This document shows positions 13,001 through 26,100 of a stretch of DNA of 31,000 nucleotides, piece by piece (position 1 is the first letter of the stretch; each line of letters begins with the position of its first letter). Location: the NCBI GenBank assembly GCA_964035545.1, contig OZ037769.1, positions 445,001 to 476,000 on the forward strand, in the 5' to 3' direction. The position numbers and the translations under genes are program-made. Origin of the DNA: Bugula neritina (Eukaryota > Bryozoa > Gymnolaemata > Cheilostomatida > Bugulidae). The notes under the pieces are model-generated. The model was not told the origin of the DNA. It was given only the letters and a program-made list of their open reading frames with translations, and ran no database searches.

Positions 13001-16000
13001 TACTTATGTGACATACAGCGCACTTGTGTGACATACGCAGTATACTTGTGTGACATACGCAGTATACTTATGTGACATACAGCGCACTTGTGTGACATAC
13101 AGTGTACTTGTGTGACATACAGTACATACTAGTGTGACCATTATAATAACTTTGACAGTTATATATTAGTAATTAAAGGCTATAGCTAGGTGCATAAAAC
13201 TCTGAATTGTCATCTGGAAGGGGATCGGCTGCATGGAGCCTTCTCAGCAAAAGTATTCAGCTGAAATAAATTGGCCAGGGTTGCCTATCTTAAGACAAAA
13301 TAATAAAACTTTTTACTGCATGCATATGGTATTATTAAACTACTGGGTGAGGAGAAGCTAAGAGATCTACTGAACTAAGCCCTGGTTTACCATCATCATA
13401 GTAGGGGCTGCTGTTGAACCTGGCCTCATATCTGCTGACCCCTCTGACACGCTGACCAGAGGCTATGGCCGTCTTCAAACCCGAGTATCTGGGTACACCG
13501 TGTCTCTTTCCAGCAAATCTTGTTCCAGTATACTGATTTTTACTGGGGACTTCTCTAATCTCCTCATTGGTACTAGATCCTTCCGTACCAGGAATGCTCT
13601 TAGTGTTACCGACACCTGGAAATCGTACAGGAAATAGCTATAGGAATGCCAAAATACCAGCCTCAACTTAAAGTAAATTGTCAGTTTAGACTTTTAAAGA
13701 GCTATCAAATACCAATATCTCTAACAATTGTCCTTAAAATTTGCATATTCAACTCCCTTCCGAGTATGGAGTCTTGGTGAAATAGTCTAACAACCAGCCA
13801 CAAAAATGAATAAATAATAGCGCAGGCTTAACACATGTATAATAAATATTATTTATTGTATAGCTAATAAAAGTTACATTTATATAATATGTAAATAAAT
13901 ATAATTAACGCTTTGCAGCTGATCACAGAATGAAAATTTATAGTAAACCTATAACACTTATTACTAACAACTGCTGTATCAAGTTTTGTTATCTTGTAAA
14001 TCAAGTATATTCAATTTTTTTACGTTGACACTAAAGTGATTTTTCCTTGATTATAATAATTCTTCTTGTAGTGTCAGTAAAACATATAAATATCATAAAA
14101 CGTTGTATAATGAATACTTTAAGTCTAGTGATGTGTGACTGGTGCTAACATTGCTATACCTGTAACCTGCTGGTAGACCTTATAAACAACTCAGCTAATG
14201 CCCGTTATAACTAACTATATTTAGTGTTTATCTGTTGATTAAGTCACGGAGGACAATATCACACACATGGTTAAATGTATACCCTCTATTTTATAAGTTA
14301 TGTTATTACGGGTGTGAAAACCTGCACTTATTGCATTGAGATTGGGTACTTAAAATGGACTTTTCACCCTCAGATATTCTTAGCCAAGCAAGCCATATCT
14401 TTACTTTCATGACTATCACTGAAAGTGTGTGGCTAAAATGGTGGTCTGTATTACAAGCTCAATTGATGCTAATATAGTCTTATGATTTGACATATAGTAT
14501 AGTAACTAAATATTGGCAAGTGAACTGTAAAGGGTGTATCTATGTGTGCAGTAGCTATAATATATTATGCTGGTATGTTATCTTTATAGACATGCAGCTT
14601 TCATCAAAAGCTTTGACATTTCTCACATATATGTTGATACTTATTATACAAGCTAGTAATTTATATATTTATACACGTGCAAGGGTTGACCTAAAGAAAT
14701 CCATTACTAGACATATCCCAATGTTATGAATTTGACTATGATATAGCATTGCGTGGTTGCCATGGATTTCAGCAATGCTTGCTCACGTGTTGGCATTATG
14801 TTTGTTAATCATTAAAAAGCCTAAAATATGTATCAGTGAAGCTGGAGAAACTCATGTCGTATGATTTATGATTTGGAACCATCAAAGAATTTCTGCTAAA
14901 GTTTGAAATATGGCTGTATTATTGAAGTCCTTAGCCAGCTTTGAAAACAGCCTTTCTAATAATAAGGATTCACACAGAGATATCCAAAATAAACTTCCAT
15001 AAGATATTTCGCTATATATACATACATATATACTATATTTTATATTATATAATATAGATGTTACAGCTATATAAGTATATAGTGACTATATAATGCATAT
15101 TCAAGGCAAATATAAGGAAACTTGAGTTAACTTTATCAATGCTGTTTGAAATAGTGCCGAGGTATATTGAGTAGCTTTAAATAAATAGGAAGATTACTGC
15201 ATGAAAGAATGTAGCTTCATATATATAACTATTATATACATTATTATAGGTTCAATGACTTATGAGACTTTGCAAAGTAGAGGAGATTCAACATTCAATT
15301 TAACAGCAAGAGCTGCAATTCTTTGAAAAGAGTTGAAGTTAAGTGTACTTGCTGGATTTCAATACATGTATCACGTGATGACAGGTCTAGTCACTGGATG
15401 CATGGTCTAATGTGAAAACCTGTTGTCATGGTGATTAAAGATGAAAAACTAGCTAGACCTATTTTATTAGTAGAAGTTGAACTAATTTAAAATGACCCAC
15501 TATTGTATGAGAGCAAAATAAATTCATAATCACTTTGACTTCCCTTATAAGTTTTACAAACCTGAAAACAGTATTTGTTTTTATATTGAATTAATGGAAC
15601 GCTTCATAACATTTTATGATTGCTTTACTTTGGCACTGATGTCCTCTTTACCAGCTCAATGTTATTTCCTTCATGCTGAATATTATTTTTATAAGTAATG
15701 TGATCAAACGATAGCCTCACATTTTATAACGGGGTTCTACTTATTTGATCTCAAATAACCTGTTTATATAAGCCAAGAAATATATAAATCTTAGCTATTT
15801 TATTACATAATTTCATAAAAAGAACCCTTTAAACTGGCAACATTTTTATAGTTAACTTGAGTCCGTAACTAAGTATAGCTGCAATGTACTGAGTAATCTA
15901 AGTTGACACACCCAAGGTTAGCTCATAACTCCTCACATTCCTGAGTGACTGCATGCATGATGAGGGTTCAATGCTTATATTTTATTCTGTTCATACTTGC

Positions 16001-17435
16001 TGGGTTTGCTCTATGTTATATTTCTGTGTGACTACGTATCTCTGTAAGACTATAATATAGTATCTCTGTAAGAATATAATATATAGTATCTCTGTAAGAC
16101 TATAATATAGTATCTCTGTAAGAATATAATATATAGTATCTCTGTAAGACTATAATATATAGTATCTCTGTAAGACTATAATATATAGTATCTCTGTAAG
16201 ACTATATGTATAAGTTTGTAAGACTATTATATAAGGTGTCTTTCTAGGTATTCTAATGCAAGAGTATGAATCATTGTATATGAGCTTGTGGTCATACCTA
16301 ATGGTTCGTTTTATTCAGATCATCTCACATAAAAATCCAAACTGTCTGCAGAATTAGATTCTATAGCAGGCCTTATATTAGCAATACTAATTTGATATTG
16401 TCTTGGCCTATTGCACCAACATCTGTTGTGGAGTGAGAAAGGGATTCTGAGACAAGTTATAGAAAGGATGTTAAGTAGAGCTTAGAATTTTCCCAATTTA
16501 TTTGGTAATTAAATACAAAGAAATGTCTAAGAAAACATTACAGAAGCTCTCACTAAATAACATTCAACAGCTATTTTTTAAGACCATTAAAAGCCTAATT
16601 TTTAATCTGACTTTTTATTTTGCCAATATTACCAGAAACTTACAGCTATATAGCTCTTGAGCTATATTAAAGCATTAAATCCGAAACAGCTATCAAATTC
16701 CTATAGTTACAATAAGTAGAAACTAAAACTTTCAAAAGCAACATGCTGTCATAAAGAATACAAATACAAAGTAATTAAACTTGAAGAAGCGCATTATTAT
16801 AGATTGTCACTCCAGTATACTACATCTACCTGGATCCTATGGTAGTTTTTTCTTTTGGTTTCAAATTATCTTGATTTTCAAAAGACAAATGTCTGCTTGA
16901 TATTAGAACTATATATTTGTAATACTCAATACTTTAAAATCTTAAGATACTGGGCTGTATACTTGAAACAGTAACAGAACCCTTTGGATTTTGAAAATAT
17001 TATATATGCACTTGAAAACTGAGTATAGTTTAGATATCAAAAATAAAAGGGAGTAAGTTCAAAGTAAACTATATGGACTATTTATTCAAAAGAAAACCAG
17101 CATTTAGGATGACTCTTCAGTTGTTATTTACTGTTGGTTATTCCAGAAAATTGACCTTTATACCCTAACAGGACAGAGCGGAGGTTGGTGAGATGAGGAT
17201 TGTAGAAAAGGGACAAACAATGGTGATTGTTTCACACTGGATAATTATGCAGCATGTCTATGTCCACTTTGCAGTATTTCAAGTTTTTACTCAGTATAAT
17301 CACTACTCTTGAATTTTAATAAAAATATAGTCAACAAAAACAGAAAAAGCTTTACAAAACTGTTTACACAAACAATTACTTTACATTCTTACCTACTAAT
17401 GATAGCACGAGGAGTAATCTTATTAAAATATCCAT
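10035..17435 (-). CDS. Shisa-like (STMC6) single-pass membrane protein, 4 exons
   Basis: Minus-strand exons are 17435-17393 (signal), 13615-13391, 12367-12211 and 10149-10035, with phases 1, 1 and 2, giving 540 nt (179 aa). Residues 1-15 (MDILIRLLLVLSLVG) look like a signal peptide. Residues 16-90 are a polar, basic linker. Six cysteines follow at about 94, 114, 127, 128, 136 and 137 in the pattern VCY..FVCP..RYCCG..QYCC, then a helix at about 147-169 (AGVMLGILIASLFVVSVTGF) and a short tail KCCQSILYSR. Six cysteines directly before one membrane helix define the Shisa-like/STMC6 superfamily, whose members act as membrane adaptors or trafficking regulators. The usual proline-rich PPxY tail is absent in this model. 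The donor GTAAAC after exon 2 was chosen by phase. The signal exon lies 3.8 kb upstream and is the least certain part. Confidence 0.72.
10320..12200. repeat. 18-bp minisatellite array filling an intron
   Basis: The core unit is GTAAGTGTAGACACAGCT (plus strand), with variants ACAGAT, ATAGAT, ACAACT and ACAAAT at the end. Units are homogeneous from about 10500 to 12200 and decayed from 10320 to 10500. Short 12-bp units (ATAAGTGTAGAC) and 20-bp units (GTTAGTGTATAGACACAG) create a higher-order pattern. The GTTAGTGTATA marker recurs near 10937, 11059, 11181, 11339, 11623, 11817 and 12137, at spacings of 122 plus multiples of 18. Because 18 is divisible by 3, all frames stay open and give long spurious ORFs. 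The array lies in intron 3 of the Shisa-like gene and ends about 10 bases from the exon 3 donor. Confidence 0.97.
12896..13137. repeat. 20/22-bp minisatellite in intron 2 of the Shisa-like gene
   Basis: Units such as CTTGTGTGACATACGCAGTATA (22 bp) and CTTATGTGACATACAGCGCA (20 bp) alternate, with a higher-order 64-bp period of one 20-mer and two 22-mers in the middle. The edges are more diverged. It lies between exons 3 and 2 of the minus-strand gene. Confidence 0.92.
13616..17392. other. Long first intron of the Shisa-like gene
   Basis: This 3.8-kb stretch has no exon I can support. It contains AT-rich simple sequence near 15010-15070, a minisatellite at 16036-16235 and many short spurious frames (for example 14487-14729). 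If the signal exon at 17393-17435 belongs to another gene, this would be intergenic instead. Confidence 0.5.
16036..16235. repeat. 24/26-bp minisatellite
   Basis: Seven good copies and one or two decayed ones of GTATCTCTGTAAGACTATAATATA, alternating with a longer form that adds TA and has AAGAATAT. It lies in intron 1 of the Shisa-like gene. On that gene's sense strand each unit reads TCTTACAG, an acceptor-like string. Confidence 0.93.
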
Positions 17436-20040
17436 GGGGCTCAGAATAGATTATATACTAAGTGTAAAAAGTAGAAAATTCTGGTAAACAGTGAGAAGCA
17501 GTTTGACGTCCAGCTTGATTGATTGCTATGAGCTAAATAAAACACAATTCCATACTTTTCATGCTTGAAGATACTTTAGCAAACCATTAGTCAATCAGTC
17601 ATTGAGAATGGTGACTGTAGCCCATATATATGTAAACTATTATACCCTCAACTCTTGGTGTGTAATGCATTCTTATTTCACATAGCTGGCAGGCAATTTA
17701 TCTTTCTATTATTTATTATAGTATACTAGAGACCTGAAAGTTTGAAAATAATTGTTTGTGGTTGTTTTAAGCTCAGCAATTCAACTCTGACACAATATTA
17801 GATAAACAACAAAAACATTGATTTTAGTTTTAGAATGTACAACACTCGTTGTGGAATAAAATGATTTCAAGAAATTTTATTACGTTTATAAAACTTTTTA
17901 TTGGTTGAAGCATATTTAGTATATATTATCTAATCCAGACACGAGCAGCAGTACCATGAGTACTGTTGTACCACATCTGTGCTCTTAACTAACTAACAAG
18001 TCCATTAATCATTTGTTAAATCTCCTATATACACCATACCTGCCATAATATTATTCTGTTATCACTAATTGCTTGCATTCAAAAATTTAACTTTCATTGA
18101 AGTTATGCAATTAGTTAATATAAAAGCAGATGCTATTAGAGTCAGTATTGTCCCAGAGTTTAATGCACATGAGATGCAACTTTGTAATGCAGACATGAAA
18201 AATTGCTACAAAATTAGGCCGTAACATTAAATATGCCAGTTGGTTAGAGATTGTCTGTAAATTGAATCCTTGATGAAGATTTGAATAATTATCTAAAGGA
18301 AAGAGCCGAAAAAAAAATTTCGTTGATTTTCTGGGTAAATCCTTCATCACATATTGGCTATTATAATAGGTAATAATTTTCAAACAAACTGCAAGGCTTT
18401 AGATGGGGAGGATAACTTCTCATTGATCTGATCAGTCTCGATCTATTATTTGATGGCAAAGCTGGAGTTTGAGGAAATTGTCTTGTGCATTCAGGTGACC
18501 CAATTTTATAGTAATTTCTTGTAGGTATTTTTAATTTTCATAAATCATAGTTTAACTGATATAAATAATTTGAGCAAATTGAGCAAATTAAAATGACAAT
18601 GTGTACATGAATCTTATGTAAACATTATTATAGAATTCCTTGCCGAACAGCTAGCTTCAAGAACTTCTCTGCTGAAACCACCAACTTCAGACATGTGTTA
18701 CCTTCTCTCTAAGGGAAGGCTGACAACTCCTACTATGTGACCATACATGACAAAAATATTATTTGTTCTTAATTGCATTGTCTTAACTAACTTTGAGATA
18801 GTAATATTATAGTTGTACTATAATATAAACTTAGTATACGTCACATTCATAAAATAAAATGAATGGATACATAGTCAAATTAAAATTTTTCTTTATAATA
18901 TACCTTTTAGCACAGAAAAAAAGTAAAAATATAAATATTAGAATAAATTTTGTGGGATTTACTCATTGCCCTGCACAAACGATGTTGAGTAGTTCCAGGT
19001 ATGTCTAGATATTTTATTGGAATGAGTTAAATATGCACATGCAGTTTGCTGAATAAAATGAAAGAGAATATTATCCTTTTGTCTAGAAAAACAGGCTAAA
19101 AGTTTTATTAGTGATTCCAATATTACAGTGCTTGTTAGCTTTACTGCTACAATACCACACAGGATAGTATCATTATTATATTAAACATTTGCGGTACCTA
19201 ATTATAAATGTGAAAACATTGCAAATAAATTAAATTATCTGCATATTAGATTTCGAATTTGTAAATTACTCATAATTTCAAAATATTCAGCAGTTTTGCT
19301 TTAATCGGTACTAACAGAAAAATGTTAAGATATAGCTACAGCAAAAATCCATTTTCGAAATGTTGTTTTTTTAACTTTTGCTCATTCAATAGCTTCATGC
19401 AAAGCATACTTAATTGAGTGAAAAAACAACCACTATTACACTATATACTATTCTATCAGTATATCCTTGCATCAATATATTTACTGGATTTGCTGTAAAG
19501 CTGCAGGCTAATTACTATTTGTATGTGCTTGGTGAGGACAACTTCTTATATACATGGAAAATGTCCTGGAATAAGTGCACAATTATATAACCAGCTATTA
19601 GCTTGCATGTAATAATCTAGCGATCAGGTATTATTAGAACGTTATTGCTCTTTTGTTTAGCTGCTTTATATAAACTAAAAGCTTGATGAACAAAGCTGTG
19701 TAATTGTACACATTACAATACTAAACAAACAATACAATACAATAGAATATATTTTGTTAATACAACTCAAGGAATGTGCTTATAGCTAGTAAATGTGATT
19801 CAATTTATAGAATTTGTATTCACTTATTAAGTTTACAGGTTATTAGTCTCATTCAAGACATATAAAGAGGTGGGGAAATATTTCCATAATGCTCAAGCTA
19901 AGGCTAAAACATTATTGCAAGTATACTTCCTCTTTGAATAATATAGATTTATTTTAGCAATTACCCACTTACCTTTGAGAACTGAAGTACGCTAGTTTAT
20001 CTAATGGAGATTTAACTACCTTTACTTGCTACTTCATAAC
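17436..20040. promoter_or_regulatory. Region between the Shisa-like and receptor genes
   Basis: About 2.6 kb separates the two divergent start codons. No coding exon could be supported. The frame at 18111-18383 on the minus strand has no recognisable feature. Near 18640-18760 a faint resemblance to a fucolectin exon is broken by stops. Both promoters must lie here, but I cannot point to elements. Confidence 0.45.
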
Positions 20041-20113
20041 ATGCAGAAGATGCATTGGAGAGTTTCTACTCTCAGTTTGCTGGCTGTCCTGCCATTTGCA
20101 GAATATATATCAG
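20041..20113 (+). other. Receptor exon 1: signal peptide
   Basis: It encodes MQKMHWRVSTLSLLAVLPFA and EYIS before a phase 1 donor GTAGTT. A basic start followed by a hydrophobic core fits a signal peptide. The first ATG is used; a second in-frame ATG lies three codons on. Confidence 0.75.
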
Positions 20114-23100
20114 GTAGTTGTTGAACATTTCTATTATAAGCTAATGCGTTCTGCACAAAAATAACAATGTCGTGCTCAGTTGGTTGCTTCATTTTATATC
20201 ACTCAAGTAGCTTTCGACATATAGTACTTTGAAACTTAAATGATAACAAAATAGCATAAACATTTTTCAAGCTTGTTGAGTTTTTTATAAAAATAAATGT
20301 TGACTTTTTTGTTTTAATATAATATGAAGTTATAAAACTTGGTGAGACTGTATACTGATATTAATGAATATATGCTCACATTACATGTTTAGTGATTATA
20401 TGACAGTCAATAATAATTAATATTTATTGTATACAATAAGTTTTATTGATAGCTATAGTGTTTGTATATTAACTTATTATAGCAACTATAATTTATCTTT
20501 AAATGATAGTACGATGCCTATACTTTTAACATTATTATTATAGTCTATAAACTAGAACTAGTTTATAGTTTATCAAGCAATGTGCATTATTATTATAAGG
20601 CTGATGTTGCAGCTTTGTGCGGCAAATGACCAAAATACTTGTTGAGTGCTTTGTAAATAATAACTATTATATAAATTCATACCAACAATTCATCGCATAT
20701 CAAAGCCAGTTAAAATTATGATGAGGTGGACAAGATAATCAAACAAATATAATGTTTTATGAGAACAGGAGTTTTACACAAACATGTTCTAAATATTTCC
20801 ATGTAATCAAAGTTCAAATTGTAGACCTACATTATAGTGGATCACTGTTTGACACATTTGGCTATATAGCTGCTTATATAACTATTGTAAAATATGACCA
20901 AAACTTGGATCTGTATTTCTCAGCCTCCACAAACTTAGCCAAGGGAAAAGCTGTATACAGCAGCACATCTACAGATTCTCATAGACCTCCAGCAGCAGTA
21001 GATGGAGAGAATAACTCCTACTTTAAGAGTTCAACTTCTGCTAATCAGTGGTGGATAGTGGATCTGGGAGGATCTTATTATGTGGGAGTCATTAAAGTGT
21101 ACAGCTCTCAGTGTAAGACATGTTTATTATAGATGAATCTCTAAAAGAAACATATTATAGTTTCATTGCTGATGCTCCATATATTCATGAAATGTGATGT
21201 TTGTTTGAAATGTAATGGTTTCAATCTCTTAATATTAATGCTATAATATTATAGAATCTTAAAAAAATGCAGCTCAAATACTAATTTACTCAGGTCTTCA
21301 AGCTGTACCTGATAGAAGTTTATGCTAATATATAAAATATTTGCTCAATTAAAAGTATATTATAGTAAATTCGATAATCTTTAGTAAGGTAAATAAGGTG
21401 TGCATGAAAAGTTTAAATATAGACTATGATGTTTGCCTTTTTATCTTTTAAAGAAAATTGGTTTAAGGTTTAAGTTGTACAATTTTGACAATTAAATCAA
21501 ATGAAAACTCAGCTTCCATGTAGTGATGGTGAAATAATTTACTAAGATTTGTTGTACAGTTTGCACAATCTTAGAGTCAGTGTGAATTTATTTGCAAGAA
21601 CCAGAAATTGTTTGAACATCTAAAATACATTATTATATAACAATGATTAAATGATTTGACTGTATAAACTGTGTCACTATTTAATTATGAAATTATCTCA
21701 AATAAGAATGACAGCTTGTGTTATTTACTGCAAAATAATTTAGTGCAATTTATACAACTCCATGGAATAACTTATAACTTCAAAATATTGCAGATGACAA
21801 GTTCCAGGAAGTCTCCATATTTCTATCAAATACTGAGACTGTATCAACCTCTCCCCTTGACCTTCCAACCAACAATGACTGGACAGAATCAACTTCACAG
21901 TTCAGTTTTACAGCAGATGGTGATGACTTTGTGACCTACATAACGTCATCACAAGATGGGAGTTTATCAGAAGCTAGACACGCTGCTGTGTACAGTACAA
22001 GTAGTGGTGGTTTAGTAATCAATGAAGTAGAGGTCTATGGTTATGGTGAGTGTTTCAGGTTATAATATAATATAAACTAGTTAGGAGGGACACACAATAA
22101 ATGTGTTGGTTTAGTAATTTGTTAATATTACATGACCATATCCCACTGTCACCATGCAGTAACTGTTTTATTTTCATTAGAAAACATTTCCCTTTTACTA
22201 CATTGTTTTAGATAAAATTTGAAAAATATTATTTTTTATGAAAATTATCTCAACATTTTAAATGAGAAACATATATTTAATTTTTTCATGTGTAAATTGA
22301 ATGAATATATTATATACAGTAACATATTTTCCATATTGCATATTTAACTCTATATAAATGACTGCTCTAAATCTATAAGCATTATATACAACTATAAATA
22401 ACATACTATACTGGGGTATATGTTGATGTATTATATAGAAGTATTGACTAGAAATGTGGCTGTTGGAAAGAGTGTTAGAAGTAGTTCAGTGAACCCTAAC
22501 AACAGGATAGCTGAGAAAGCTAATGATGGACTCATAAATAGCGATACCTTCTACAGATCTGAGAATATTGCTAATCAGTGGTGGAGAGTTGACCTTGACA
22601 CTCAGTACTTTATTGTGGGAGTTCTGATGTATAACCATGGCATTATAAGTATTATTTTCACTAAAGTCTAATCCGAGTATTACAGTCAGTGAAACACAAT
22701 TATTTCATCTTTATCTCATTGTGTTGTATTATATACAGTATGAATCATAAAAATTCGGTGGTATATTTTGTCTCCTGTAATAATCCATTACTTGATAAAT
22801 TGAGCTAATAATTGGAAATAGTTTTTTCAGCTGGTAATCATAAGCAGTGCTTTATATTTGTTTCCTGCAGCTTTCAAATTATAATAAAGAATCTGTAATT
22901 GCATTTGTTATCTTTTGATTTAAATTATTTGCTACAAAAAGGATTTTGCAGTTTATATATCTCGTATACAATACCATGCTAACTTGTTTTATGTAGTACT
23001 ATATTATATGTTGCCATGCATATGGATGGCTGTACGACTAAAAACTGAGATGTAGCTTATAGGATTGATTGTTGAAATGAGGTTTGCAGTATTTACTACT

Positions 23101-26100
23101 TATAATTTACTGCATTATAATAAGTTGCTATATACTATTGGTTATTTTAAGCATCACGTCTTCAAAAAGCTCACCTATTGGCTGCCAACACAGAAATAGA
23201 TCCTGACCCAGACAGCACTGAGTGGACTGAGTTATACTATCAAGATGAATATATTACTTATTCTATTCCCAACAACTACTTTCAGTATAACCCTATAGAT
23301 GAGGGAGATCCCCTCTCAGTATACAGATATGTTGCTCTTTACTCTACATATTCTGGAGGTCTAGTTATAAGTGAAGTTCTGGTATTTGGAATTGGTAAGT
23401 CTATAGCTAGCTAATATATAACATGATAATCAATGTAACAACATTGCACTGGAAAATTGCAAAATTTTCGATCCAATAGGAAATCTAATACAAATACTAT
23501 TTGAACAAATGACCACTGACGATATAAAATTATTCAAATGTTTAAACTAAAAGTTTAGCACCTCAAGAAGTTGATGAATTAAAGTAGTTATATATAAATT
23601 ATAATTTAATATTTCAGGAAAGTCAGAGTTGCTGGTAAAAACTCTGAGAGCAGAACTCAAAGACCCAGACTGTGTGAAAGTGAACTGGGAGACTCCTTTA
23701 ACTGACACCTACACTTTTCAATATCAGGTAAATTTAGACACGCAATATTTATTACATTTTCATAAAAATATATATGAAATAGTAAAAGCGGGGTATTAAT
23801 ATATAGATATACTTGTATGGGCATCAAATTCAGAACTTATTTACTTTTTGTAGATTTCGTGCAAGATTTTGACAAAATTGTTAGCCAGTTTTGAGTATAT
23901 ATGTAAGTATATTAATTATTATACTTATATATATATACTCAAAAACTGGCTAAAAATTAGTATATACAATATTATAGATTGTCGATATATTATTTACTTT
24001 ATATTTCATGCATCAAAAAGTAACTATATATGTATTACTGTCTATTTTATATAACAAGTGAAATATTATCATATATAGCATAACGCACTCAAATAGTAAC
24101 TATACCGTATATAATACTGAGTATATTATAACAGGTGAGATACGACTCTGGTTCCTGGAAGGACACAACTACCAGTCTATTTGATGAAGAATGTGGATTC
24201 TCAGCATACAAGGAAGTAGAAGTAGAAGTTAGAGTTGTTGGATCTGATAAAACTGAGAGTAAATCTCTCACCACTAACTGTGCAGGTAAATGTTAGAAAG
24301 GCCATTTAAAATATGACAACAGAACAGTACAGTATAACTATAGAACAGTTTTCAATGAAAAATTAAAAAAATTATAACATGATAACCAAATTGTATCATT
24401 TGTTAGCAAATAAAATATTGTGAACTATCAGATATTTATATGAGACCAATATTAATGTATTTTCTCATTTAATTTGCTTAACTAATCCATTTTGGTTAAG
24501 TTGCATTTTAATTCTCTGCAGTTTGATTAAAGTTGCTAAAAATATTACAGGTAATTGTTTGCATATAATATAAGCTTTTTTATTATACTGTGTTTATGCA
24601 GAACCGTCAAAGCCAAGGGAAGACAACTTACAACATGTAGAAGTTAACAACTTAGGAAGGAAAATGTGGAAATATTCTATTTCCTGGAAGGTTTGTGTTT
24701 ATTATTATTCCATTCTGCATTCCCTTAACATGTTGCCGTCATGGGAATATAGATCTTCTTAGGTTTTACTAGTTATATACTTGTTTATAAATGCCAGTCA
24801 TAAAACATTAATGAGATTTTATAGAGCTGTATAAGCTAGGTCATGTGTATTTTGAGCTAGCACAGCATGCTTACCATTTTATATATACTGCATATCCACC
24901 AGGCCCCTTCTGCCATAAACTGTGAGAGTATAACTGAATACAAGATAAGATATCCAGATGTGACATCAGAAGAAATAGTGACTACAGACACAAGTTATGA
25001 AGTGTATGTTGAGGGTGGAGTTGAGTTTACTCTCTCTGTCAGAGCTGTTAATAATATGGGTCTTCATTCTGATTATCTTGTCATTACAGAGACTTCTCCG
25101 AAACTTGGTAAGGAGTTTTATTGAATTGGGAAAAGAAATTTAACATCCTTTTAAATAAATCTATTATTTTATTGTACTTTTATCTATTAGTGCTGTAGGC
25201 TTTCTAATTTCTAGTGCAATGCTATATTTTCAGCGCCACAGTGGGGATCAGTTACTGTTACCATGGAAACACTCAACAGCTCCTGTGTAGAACTAACATG
25301 GAATAGACCAGAGTATCCTGGGGGTGACATCATAAGCTATCAGGTCTGTCATAATATTAAAACAGTATCAGCCATTTGTTTTTGAACTGAAACACTATTA
25401 AAAGTGAACCTGCTCAGTTGATTATTTCTACTTATGTCATCTATCTGTACTTGTTACAGTCATTACCTAAAAAAGTGAATTATTCAGAAAAACTCTACAC
25501 TGTATTCAGTATTTAATTAATGTAACATAAACAACTTTCAGCTTACGTGTACAAACATGGCCGCCATGGACAAGCTACCCTCAACCTCTACAAGTCATAC
25601 TGTATGTGGATATTCAGCTTATACTTTAGTTGAGTGTAGCATCAGTGCTGAGAACAAAGCTGGGTTTGGAAAGTCTACAGAGTTTAATCCTGTCTACACA
25701 AGCTGTGAAGGTTAGTTGTTGAATTACATCAGTTTCATAGTAAAATCCTCGTTTCATTTTGACTGTTTTACTGCATATGTGTGAGTTTTGGTTATTCTGT
25801 TTTACTTCAAGTTAAATTCTGTATTTCTTGATGTAATAAGTTTACAGATAATGATCTCATAATTACTATAAATTCAAGTGTTTCCATTCAGTACAATATA
25901 TATATAAGCTATCTTGCAAGATTTTATGATTTGGCTATTTTTAGCTATAATAAGTATGCAGTGAATCAAAAACTGTTAACTGTTTTAGCTCCTGTTTTAC
26001 ACCTGCCTGCAAATCTTTCTTCATATGTAAAACAAGAAATTTCTATGAATTCAATTAGAATATTTCTCAATATATCAGATGAGGTGAGTGAAGCTTTTAG

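Noticed and set aside
13475-13666. 63-residue minus-strand frame overlapping exon 2 of the Shisa-like gene
   Set aside because: It is in the wrong phase for both neighbouring exons. The other frame of the same stretch is open, starts at a good acceptor and matches phases on both sides.
18640-18760. Possible relic of a fucolectin exon (AAGGCTGACAACTCCTACTA resembles the coding of KADNSYY)
   Set aside because: The resemblance is short, the frame has a stop just before it, and the WW-x-VDL core is absent.
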